DNA from: Bacillota bacterium
Lineage (GTDB): Bacteria; Bacillota; Clostridia; Oscillospirales; Acutalibacteraceae
Direction of reading: 5' to 3'
Length of the DNA stretch: 7,766 bases
Assembly: GCA_023415895.1 (NCBI GenBank)
Contig: JAEZJA010000261.1
Coordinates: 1 to 7,766, forward strand
Shown here: piece by piece, positions 1 to 4,830 of the stretch
How the letters are laid out: each line of letters starts with the position of its first letter
Numbering within the stretch: position 1 is the stretch's first letter
Translations under genes and position numbers: made by a program
Notes under the pieces: generated by a model
The model's input: only the letters and a program-made list of their open reading frames with translations
What the model was told of the DNA's origin: nothing
Database searches by the model: none

Positions 1-15
1 GGATATTCTTCGTTT

Positions 16-91
<76 letters not shown>

Positions 92-96
92 AAATT

Positions 97-173
97 TGGC
101 GACCCGGAACGGGATCGAACCGTCGACCTCTAGCGTGACAGGCTAGCGTTCTAACCAGCTGAACTACCGGGCC
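97..173 (-). tRNA. tRNA-Asp (anticodon GTC), CCA encoded
   Basis: A 77-nt cloverleaf on the minus strand starts at 173. The acceptor arm GGCCCGG pairs with CCGGGTC (one G-U), followed by discriminator G and encoded CCA (97-99). The D arm contains TAGTTCAG, the anticodon stem is GCTAG/CTAGA-like around loop CTGTCAC with anticodon GTC, and the T arm contains GGTTCGATCCC. It lies 111 nt after tRNA-Val and 5 nt before tRNA-Phe. Confidence 0.97.
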
Positions 174-284
174 AAATCCAAAATTGCGCTAGACCCTTCG
201 GCGCTTGATTCTGATGCCTTGTCCTTCGCGAACTACCATGCTGTAAATCCGAAAGCCAAAACCGTGAATCGCGCACCGCAGGTG

Positions 285-360
285 TGGTGGGAACAACAGG
301 GCTCGAACCTGTGACCCCCTGCTTGTAAGGCAGGTGCTCTCCCAGCTGAGCTATGCTCCC
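285..360 (-). tRNA. tRNA-Val (anticodon TAC), CCA encoded
   Basis: A 76-nt cloverleaf on the minus strand starts at 360 with acceptor arm GGGAGCA, pairing with TGTTCCC (one G-U), then discriminator A and encoded CCA (285-287). The D arm contains TAGCTCAG. The anticodon stem CCTGC/GCAGG encloses loop CTTACAA with anticodon TAC, and the T arm contains GGTTCGAGCCC. It is the first gene of the tRNA cluster, directly downstream of a consensus promoter at 391-419. Confidence 0.97.
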
Positions 361-366
361 GCTTGT

Positions 367-388
367 ACACCGTCACCAGCGACGGTGT
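367..388. repeat. Perfect dyad at the tRNA-operon transcription start
   Basis: ACACCGTC and GACGGTGT form a perfect 8-bp inverted repeat separated by 6 nt. It begins 2 bp after the -10 box of the tRNA promoter and ends 6 nt before tRNA-Val. Placing +1 about 7 nt after the -10 box puts the dyad at roughly -4 to +18. Only part of it would then be transcribed, so it could act as a DNA operator as easily as a leader hairpin. Its function is unknown. Confidence 0.6.
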
Positions 389-390
389 CT

Positions 391-419
391 ATAATACTAT
401 ATTTAGTTTCGGTTGTCAA
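391..419 (-). promoter_or_regulatory. Sigma-A type promoter of the tRNA-Val-Asp-Phe cluster
   Basis: On the minus strand, -35 TTGACA (419-414) is followed by a 17-bp spacer and -10 TATTAT (396-391). That is 11 of 12 consensus bases at optimal spacing, as expected for a strong stable-RNA promoter. The predicted start lies near 383-386, about 25 nt upstream of tRNA-Val. Confidence 0.85.
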
Positions 420-424
420 TACTC

Positions 425-455
425 AAAACAGGAAAAAATTTTTTCAACCTGTTTT
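425..455 (-). terminator. Probable hslO terminator, AT-rich
   Basis: Immediately after the hslO stop codon, AAAACAGG (minus strand, 455-448) can pair with CCTGTTTT (432-425). The enclosed segment contains A and T runs that can extend the stem. The U run after the hairpin is short (TTTT, then GAG), so this is weaker than a textbook intrinsic terminator. It separates hslO from the tRNA promoter, whose -35 box begins 5 bp further on. Confidence 0.55.
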
Positions 456-1352
456 TCATGATCGGCGGCTGGCGCGCTGAGCAATTGCCTCCAGTTCACT
501 GCGGCTGAATCGATAGGTCTGGTCGCAGAACTGGCAGGAGGCCTCGGCATAGCCCTTTTCATCCGGCAGGGACAGCAGTTCCTCCGGCTTCATGGCAGCA
601 AAGGCACGTTCCACACGCTCACGCGAGCAATTGCAGCGGTAGGCGGGCTGATAGCTGTCCAGAATCTCAAATTCAAAGCCGTCCAGCGCACGCGCGCAAA
701 TCTGCTCAGGTGTCATACCGCTGTCCAGCATGGCCGTCATAGAGTCGAGCATCCCCACATTCTTTTCGATGCGGTCTATCACATCGTCAGGGCAAAACGG
801 AAGCAACTGCAGCAGCAGGCCTCCGGCTGCCTTCACAGTGAGATCGGGATTGACGAGCACACCCAGAGCACAGACCGTGGGCACCTGCTCGCTCGTGGCA
901 TAATAGTTGGTGATGTCTTCGGCCACTTCGCCCGATACAATCGGAGAGCAGCCGATATACGGCTTGTCCCCACCCGTATCCCGCATGACGTGAAGCAGTC
1001 CATGCGAGCCCAGCGCGCCACTGACGTCCAGCTTGCCGCTTAGCTTGAGGGGGATCTCCACAATGGGATTGGACGCGTAGCCCCGCACATTGCCCTTCGA
1101 ATCCGAAACGGCTAAGACGGTGCCCGAAGGACCGTCACCACTGAATTTCAGCGTCAGCGTATCCTCCTGCCCTTTAAGCATAACCCCCATCATGGAGGCA
1201 GCCGTCAGCAGACGTCCGAGACCGGCCGTAATGACCGCCGATGTTTGATGGATGCGCTCGGCCTGTGCGACTATGTTGGTCGAGTCGAGAACCAGCGCCA
1301 TCACGGTGGCGTCCTTGGTAATGCAGCGAATGGCTTTGCCCGATGTATTCAT
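456..1352 (-). CDS. hslO: Hsp33 redox-regulated molecular chaperone
   Basis: This cytoplasmic holdase chaperone is inactive when reduced and zinc-bound, and is activated by oxidation of its four cysteines, when it binds unfolding proteins. The 298-aa protein has the usual Hsp33 length. Residues 1-220 match the N-terminal substrate-binding domain (for example the GDGPSGTVLAVSD and GGLLLQLLP segments). The zinc centre at the C-terminus is complete: a CxC motif at C240/C242 and a CxxC motif at C273/C276. The ATG at 1352 is preceded by AAAGGGG at 10-nt spacing, a modest ribosome binding site. The gene lies 18 nt after the methyltransferase gene and is probably its operon partner, with a weak terminator following its stop. 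The call is secure; actual redox activity is inferred from the intact cysteines. Confidence 0.97.
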   Translation of the reverse strand: MNTSGKAIRCITKDATVMALVLDSTNIVAQAERIHQTSAVITAGLGRLLTAASMMGVMLKGQEDTLTLKFSGDGPSGTVLAVSDSKGNVRGYASNPIVEIPLKLSGKLDVSGALGSHGLLHVMRDTGGDKPYIGCSPIVSGEVAEDITNYYATSEQVPTVCALGVLVNPDLTVKAAGGLLLQLLPFCPDDVIDRIEKNVGMLDSMTAMLDSGMTPEQICARALDGFEFEILDSYQPAYRCNCSRERVERAFAAMKPEELLSLPDEKGYAEASCQFCDQTYRFSRSELEAIAQRASRRS

Positions 1353-1370
1353 AGCTTTGTAACCCCTTTA

Positions 1371-2123
1371 TCATTGCGTACGCCGCGCAACAAAGACAAG
1401 CCGCTCGCTGTCCTCCCGGGGAGGCAGCAAGGTCATATCGTCCAGAACGGCCAACGGCTCAAACCCGGCGTCTGTCAGCAGCCGACACAGCGTTTGCTTG
1501 GAATAGGCGCGTTCACGCACCTCGTCGGTCAGGCGGCGATAGTCTTCCCTGTCCTTCACAAAAAAATCCAGCTGCATCGCCACTTCCGCGGAATTGCTCA
1601 ACAGCCGGTTGCGCCAGACACAGAAAAAGTCGTCTTCTTCAAAGACAAAGGCATTGTCCCCCAGAATGTGTCTGTGCTTATAAAGCGTGTTGACGTCAAA
1701 CACAAACAAACCGTCCGGCTCAATAAACAGATGGAGACGGCGAAAAACCTCACGGAGCTCCTGCGTGCGGCAGAGATGATTGAGACTGTCCAGCGCACAC
1801 ACGGCGGCATCCACCGTTCCGTATAAGTCCAGCTCGCGCATGTCCTGACAAAGCAGCATGAGAGACTTTCCCTGTTTGCCCGCTTTGTCGGCAGCGGCAG
1901 CCAGCATTTCCTCCGAGCTGTCCACGCCGATGACGTCCACGCCCCGGGCCATCATCTCGAGCGACAGGCTGCCCGACCCACAGGCCAGATCAAGCACCGT
2001 CTGCGGTGTCTTGTTCGGCCTGTACTTGTTCATCAGCTCGAGAACATAGACCGCACGGGACGCATAGTCGACATTGCCCATCAAACGGTCGTAGAAAGCG
2101 GCAAAGGTCGTGTAGCCGCTCAT
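1371..2123 (-). CDS. Class I SAM-dependent methyltransferase, YqeM-like
   Basis: The 250-aa protein has a Rossmann-type SAM-binding fold. Motif I, VLDLACGSGSLS, is at about residues 43-54. The acidic residue ending strand beta-2 is D68 (GVDSSEEML), D94 sits in CQDMREL, and the post-motif CALDSLNHL is at about 109-117. The motif I, QDMRE and DSLN-L pattern resembles Bacillus YqeM, whose substrate is, to my knowledge, not firmly established, so no substrate is assigned. The N-terminal FAAFYDRLMGNVDY is typical of this subgroup. The start ATG overlaps the stop of the upstream YerC-like gene as ATGA. A GAGGAG ribosome binding site lies inside the end of that gene, 11 nt before the ATG, which suggests translational coupling. 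hslO follows after 18 nt. Confidence 0.9.
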   Translation of the reverse strand: MSGYTTFAAFYDRLMGNVDYASRAVYVLELMNKYRPNKTPQTVLDLACGSGSLSLEMMARGVDVIGVDSSEEMLAAAADKAGKQGKSLMLLCQDMRELDLYGTVDAAVCALDSLNHLCRTQELREVFRRLHLFIEPDGLFVFDVNTLYKHRHILGDNAFVFEEDDFFCVWRNRLLSNSAEVAMQLDFFVKDREDYRRLTDEVRERAYSKQTLCRLLTDAGFEPLAVLDDMTLLPPREDSERLVFVARRTQ

Positions 2124-2422
2124 TCCTTTGTGTTCTCCTCTTGCATACGAGAAAAGACCATGTCGTAAGCGTCGCAGCCATAGATCAATGAACGGTTAAC
2201 ACGGCTGATTGTCGCCGTGGAAGCGCCGGTCGCCGCAACAATATCGCTGTATACCTGCTTATCGTTGAGCATCTTGGCCACAACGATGCGCTGGGACATC
2301 GCCTTGATTTCGGAAACCGTACACAAATCCTCAAAGAAGCGATAACATTCGTCAAGGTTCTTTAAATTTAGAATGGCTTGAAACAGGAAATCCGCGTTTT
2401 TGTCTTTAATTTTGCTGTTCAC
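2120..2422 (-). CDS. YerC/YecD-type TrpR-like transcriptional regulator
   Basis: This 100-aa protein matches the YerC family, a Firmicute relative of the Trp repressor. The N-terminal helices (FLFQAILNLKNLDECYRFFEDL, about residues 12-33) precede SEIKAMSQRIVVAKML (about 37-52) and a TrpR-type helix-turn-helix at about 57-80, with the characteristic TGASTATISRV. Its ligand and target genes are not known from the sequence; it need not bind tryptophan. The start is GTG at 2422, with AGGAGG at 2434-2439 giving 11-nt spacing. The nearer ATG at 2430 is out of frame, lies only 3 nt from the AGGAGG and stops after three codons. It is the first gene of a tight group with the methyltransferase and hslO. 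A promoter-like sequence containing a palindrome lies just upstream, compatible with autoregulation. Confidence 0.9.
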   Translation of the reverse strand: MNSKIKDKNADFLFQAILNLKNLDECYRFFEDLCTVSEIKAMSQRIVVAKMLNDKQVYSDIVAATGASTATISRVNRSLIYGCDAYDMVFSRMQEENTKE

Positions 2423-2460
2423 GGTACCATATTCCTCCTGTGTCTTTGTATTTACTTATT

Positions 2461-2489
2461 ATTTTAACACTTTAGAGTGTGAAATGAAA
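2461..2489 (-). promoter_or_regulatory. Candidate promoter of the yerC-methyltransferase-hslO group
   Basis: On the minus strand an extended -10 element TGTTAAAAT (2469-2461, hexamer TAAAAT) is preceded at 17 bp by a weak -35, TTTCAT (2489-2484). The predicted start near 2454 gives a leader of about 30 nt. The TG extension may compensate for the poor -35. This is a prediction from motif match only. Confidence 0.5.
2467..2480. repeat. Palindrome in the promoter spacer, candidate operator
   Basis: ACACT-TTAG-AGTGT (plus strand) is a 14-bp dyad with perfect 5-bp arms. It lies wholly between the proposed -35 and -10 boxes and covers the TG extension. A protein bound here would block RNA polymerase. 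The adjacent TrpR-like gene product is the obvious candidate, but short dyads also occur by chance. Confidence 0.4.
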
Positions 2490-2538
2490 GAGGTTGTCGA
2501 GAATTTCTTGGCCGTTACAGGAAAATCCTATGCCGTAG

Positions 2539-2985
2539 TTATTCCTTGCGCAATCTTGCCCGCACGGCGCGAAGCTCCTCGGGGAGCTCTTCGTTGCTCA
2601 TCTGGTCGGGCACAGCGGTCGTCCCGGCTTCTTTAGCGGTTTGATAATACCAACATTTAAATTTGATGGTGTCCAGTGTTTCCTGCAGCTGAGCCATCTG
2701 CTTTTCAATCTCTTCCTTACGTTTGAGGAATAGCTCAAGCCGGGCATCAATGCTCTCATCTCCCTCAATGACCAGACCGATAAATTTGCGAATGTCTTTG
2801 ATCTGCATGCCGGTGGACTTGAGACAACCGATGATTTTGAGCAATTCATAGTCCGATTCCTTGAACATACGCATGCCGCCCTCCGAACGCTCGACGAAAG
2901 GCAGCAGCCCCTCCTTGTCGTAAAAGCGGAGCGTCGAAGGGGCAACCCCCAGAAGTTTGGCCATTTCCCCTATTGTATACACCAT
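2539..2985 (-). CDS. MerR-family transcriptional regulator
   Basis: The 148-aa protein begins MVYTIGEMAKLLGVAPSTLRFYDKEGLL, a classical MerR winged helix-turn-helix (about residues 2-70, with the GGMRMF wing at 36-41). A dimerisation coiled coil follows (about 82-108) and a short C-terminal tail has C111 in the segment KFKCWYYQTAKEAGT. I chose the ATG at 2985 because GGAGG (2994-2998) sits 8 nt before it and the family consensus starts there. An in-frame extension up to 3159 would run through the promoter and terminator and is rejected. C54 (IIGCLKSTGMQI) occupies the position of the sensor cysteine of AdhR/NmlR-type aldehyde- or thiol-responsive MerR proteins, so an electrophile-sensing role is plausible but inferred. 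No divergent target gene is present. The next gene downstream is the YerC-like regulator after 116 nt. Confidence 0.92.
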   Translation of the reverse strand: MVYTIGEMAKLLGVAPSTLRFYDKEGLLPFVERSEGGMRMFKESDYELLKIIGCLKSTGMQIKDIRKFIGLVIEGDESIDARLELFLKRKEEIEKQMAQLQETLDTIKFKCWYYQTAKEAGTTAVPDQMSNEELPEELRAVRARLRKE

Positions 2986-2993
2986 TCGTCCGT

Positions 2994-2998
2994 CCTCC
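2994..2998 (-). promoter_or_regulatory. Ribosome binding site fixing the merR start
   Basis: GGAGG on the minus strand, 8 nt before the ATG at 2985. It decides for the short 148-aa form over an upstream in-frame ATG at 3159, which lies inside the tyrS terminator. Confidence 0.85.
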
Positions 2999-3032
2999 AA
3001 AAAAGAATTGAAAAGCCCATGAGCCCTTGGAC

Positions 3033-3046
3033 TAAAGTTCGCTTTA
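3033..3046 (-). repeat. Small dyad in the merR 5' leader
   Basis: TAAAG and CTTTA flank a 4-nt loop (CGAA on the minus strand), about 20-30 nt after the predicted transcription start of merR. It could be a weak hairpin or an operator half-site pair. No function can be assigned. Confidence 0.3.
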
Positions 3047-3070
3047 ACTTGTAGAATGGCACTCAATGGC

Positions 3071-3098
3071 ATTATACCTGCTGTAACCGATTTGTCAA
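3071..3098 (-). promoter_or_regulatory. Perfect-consensus promoter of merR
   Basis: On the minus strand TTGACA (3098-3093), a 16-bp spacer and TATAAT (3076-3071) match all 12 consensus bases. The predicted start near 3064 gives a leader of about 79 nt before the merR ATG. The 16-bp spacer is not the 19-20 bp spacer of promoters activated by MerR through DNA distortion, so this promoter looks constitutive or repressible rather than MerR-activated. Confidence 0.88.
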
Positions 3099-3123
3099 TA
3101 GTGAACTTTTCATTAAAGTATAA

Positions 3124-3196
3124 AAAGCCCCTATAGGAGAGTCGCTTTCGAATGTCCATCCATCGATAGAGATTCCAGCGCTTCTATAGGGGCTTT
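3124..3196 (-). terminator. tyrS terminator, long imperfect hairpin
   Basis: Starting 36 nt after the tyrS stop, AAAGCCCCTATAG (minus strand, 3196-3184) pairs perfectly with CTATAGGGGCTTT (3136-3124), followed by a U run (TTTTT, then AT). The stem extends to 16 bp with one G-U pair. The 41-nt interior can itself continue as a series of short helices (3143-3146 with 3177-3180, 3150-3153 with 3172-3175, 3158-3160 with 3165-3167) closed by a 4-nt loop. The whole element is therefore one long broken hairpin, much larger than a typical intrinsic terminator. Confidence 0.85.
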
Positions 3197-3232
3197 CACA
3201 ATATAGTATCTTTAAAGTTACAGACTTACGTT

Positions 3233-4462
3233 CTATGCCAAATTGGCTCTGTGGAAAACCTTTTTGCCCTTTTTGATAATTACAAAGCCCTTGTCAAACG
3301 CCGACTGCGGGATGCTGTCGGATAGGCCTTGTACCTTTACATCGTCAATCACAACACCGCCCTGCTCAATCAGGCGGCGCGCTTCGCCGCGTGAAGGGGT
3401 CAACCCCGTCTTCATCAGCAGATCGATCACGGAAATAGCGCCATCCGTGAAATCGGCAGCCGTCAGGTCAGTGGAGGGCATATGCTCGCTCGCCGCACCC
3501 GCTCCGAACACTGAACGAGCCGCTTCGAGCGCCTTGTCCGCTTCAGCCTGTCCATGAACGAGCCTCGTGACCTCATAGGCCAGCCGTTCCTTAACCTGAT
3601 TGATCGCGCTGCCCTCGGCCTTGGCCAGCTCGTTGATCTCGTCAACAGGAATGAAGGTCAGCAGCTTCATACACTTGATGACGTCGGCATCATCGATATT
3701 GCGCCAATATTGGAAGAAGTCATAGGGCGACGTTTTTTCAGGATCCAGCCATACAGCGCCCTTTTCCGTTTTGCCCATTTTTTTACCCTCAGAGGTGGTC
3801 AGCAGTGCGAAGGTCATCCCATAGACATCTGTTTCAGCCTTGCGGCGGCATAGCTCCACGCCGCCGATGATATTGGACCATTGGTCGTCGCCGCCGAGTT
3901 CCAATGTGCATGTGTATTCCTGATTCAGATGGAAGAAGTCATAGCTCTGCATGAGCATGTAATTGAATTCCAAAAAGGACAATCCACATTCCAGCCGTGT
4001 CTTGTAGCATTCACAGGCCAGCATACGGTTGACCGAGAAATACACACCGACTTCGCGCATGAAGTCCACGTAGTTCAGATTCAGCAGCCAGTCGCCGTTG
4101 TTGACCATCAGCGCCTTGCCATCCGAGAAATCCACAAAGCGGGACATCTGCTTTTTGAAGCATTCCACATTGTGATTGATGGTCTCGGGTGTCATCATCT
4201 TGCGCATATCGGTCTTTCCCGATGGATCGCCGATCATGGCGGTTCCGCCGCCCAGCAGGGCAATGGGGCGGTGACCGGCGCGCTGCATGTGCGCCATCAC
4301 CATCAGCTGCACAAAATGGCCCACGTGCAGACTATCCGCCGTCGGATCAAAGCCGATGTAGAAGGTGACAGGCTCGCTGCCGCCGAGCAGTTCGCGGATG
4401 CGTTCCTCGTTGGTCATCTGGGCAATCATGCCGCGTGCCTTGAGTTCGTCAAATACGTTCAT
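3233..4462 (-). CDS. tyrS: Tyrosyl-tRNA synthetase
   Basis: This cytoplasmic class I aminoacyl-tRNA synthetase charges tRNA-Tyr with tyrosine using ATP. The 409-aa length is normal. The Rossmann catalytic domain carries the HIGH-type signature HVGH (residues 46-49), the tyrosine pocket segment YMLMQSYDF (168-176), [10 protein letters not shown] (189-198) and a KMSKS-type loop KMGKT (228-232). The C-terminal S4 RNA-binding domain (about 347-409) contains [17 protein letters not shown]. The start is the ATG at 4462, because AGGAG (4470-4474) sits 7 nt before it. An in-frame GTG at 4477 would overlap that ribosome binding site and add only MRRRK. A T-box leader and its own promoter lie upstream and a strong hairpin terminator lies downstream, so tyrS is a monocistronic, tRNA-controlled unit. 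Confidence 0.98.
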   Translation of the reverse strand: MNVFDELKARGMIAQMTNEERIRELLGGSEPVTFYIGFDPTADSLHVGHFVQLMVMAHMQRAGHRPIALLGGGTAMIGDPSGKTDMRKMMTPETINHNVECFKKQMSRFVDFSDGKALMVNNGDWLLNLNYVDFMREVGVYFSVNRMLACECYKTRLECGLSFLEFNYMLMQSYDFFHLNQEYTCTLELGGDDQWSNIIGGVELCRRKAETDVYGMTFALLTTSEGKKMGKTEKGAVWLDPEKTSPYDFFQYWRNIDDADVIKCMKLLTFIPVDEINELAKAEGSAINQVKERLAYEVTRLVHGQAEADKALEAARSVFGAGAASEHMPSTDLTAADFTDGAISVIDLLMKTGLTPSRGEARRLIEQGGVVIDDVKVQGLSDSIPQSAFDKGFVIIKKGKKVFHRANLA

Positions 4463-4469
4463 TTTCCTT

Positions 4470-4474
4470 CTCCT
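4470..4474 (-). promoter_or_regulatory. Ribosome binding site fixing the tyrS start
   Basis: AGGAG on the minus strand with 7-nt spacing to the ATG at 4462. It overlaps the position of the longer alternative GTG start at 4477 and so argues against it. Confidence 0.85.
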
Positions 4475-4527
4475 CACTTAGAATGACATTAGTATTTGTC
4501 GGATGTGTCCGTTTCTTTCCGAAATAC

Positions 4528-4555
4528 AAAAAGCCCCCTGCAACCAGCAGAGGGC
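4528..4555 (-). terminator. T-box leader intrinsic terminator
   Basis: GCCCTCTGC and GCAGGGGGC (minus strand) form a 9-bp stem with one G-U pair around the 5-nt loop TGGTT, followed by TTTTT. It lies 8 nt after the T-box sequence. It competes with the antiterminator and ends transcription before tyrS when tRNA-Tyr is charged. Confidence 0.93.
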
Positions 4556-4795
4556 GAATGAATCGCGGTACCACCTCTATTTGCCGTCCGTTCCACACGG
4601 GCGGCCTCCGGCGTCCGACAACGCCTTCACGCGATAACGAGCGTCAACGGCAGATTCTACTGAGTGACCCTGAACGGGTACCGTTCCAATCTGCGGCTCC
4701 GGGATGTATTTCGTCCGGGGGACACACCGCCTCACACCAACCGGCGGCTCTCTTTGCTGTCATAACCGAAGTACTTCTTCCCATCTGTGCCTGTT
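4528..4795 (-). ncRNA. T-box leader RNA controlling tyrS, specifier UAC (Tyr)
   Basis: This cis-acting leader senses uncharged tRNA-Tyr. Stem I shows the AGTA S-turn on its 5' side (after GGGAAGA), a distal region with AGAGAG and GGTTGGTGTGAG (about 4727-4754), and on its 3' side GAAA-UAC-AUCCCGGAGC. That places the Tyr codon UAC at 4706-4708, matching the downstream gene. A stem II-like helix pairs CAGATT with AATCTG (4651-4656 with 4689-4694) and encloses the hairpin GAACGG/CCGTTC (4672-4686). A stem III-like hairpin GCCGcCCGT/ACGGaCGGC precedes the T-box AGGTGGTACCGCG (4564-4576). Its bulge UGGU (4570-4573) is complementary to the ACCA end expected for tRNA-Tyr. A terminator follows. Pairing was judged by eye; specifier and bulge agree with tyrS. 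Confidence 0.96.
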
Positions 4796-4801
4796 AGAAG
4801 A

Positions 4802-4830
4802 ATTAAAGCACGTTACATTTCAAATGTCAA
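4802..4830 (-). promoter_or_regulatory. Promoter of the T-box/tyrS unit
   Basis: On the minus strand -35 TTGACA (4830-4825), a 17-bp spacer and -10 TTTAAT (4807-4802) match 11 of 12 consensus bases. The predicted start near 4795 fits the 5' end of the T-box leader. The TGA inside the -35 box is the stop codon of the upstream hydrolase gene. Confidence 0.85.

Noticed and set aside
189..239. A 16-codon basic peptide ORF between tRNA-Val and tRNA-Asp
   Set aside because: No ribosome binding site, very short, and inside a stable-RNA transcript.
2490..2538. A terminator after merR
   Set aside because: Only weak short dyads such as AGGA-TTT-TCCT are visible, with no U run, so no terminator is called.
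2986..3159. A 58-residue N-terminal extension of the MerR protein in the same frame
   Set aside because: It would start inside the tyrS terminator and be encoded across the merR promoter. The internal ATG at 2985 has a good ribosome binding site and matches the family start.
3881..4486. A 201-codon plus-strand open frame, rich in histidine and valine
   Set aside because: It is a shadow of tyrS; the composition follows from the antisense of common tyrS codons.
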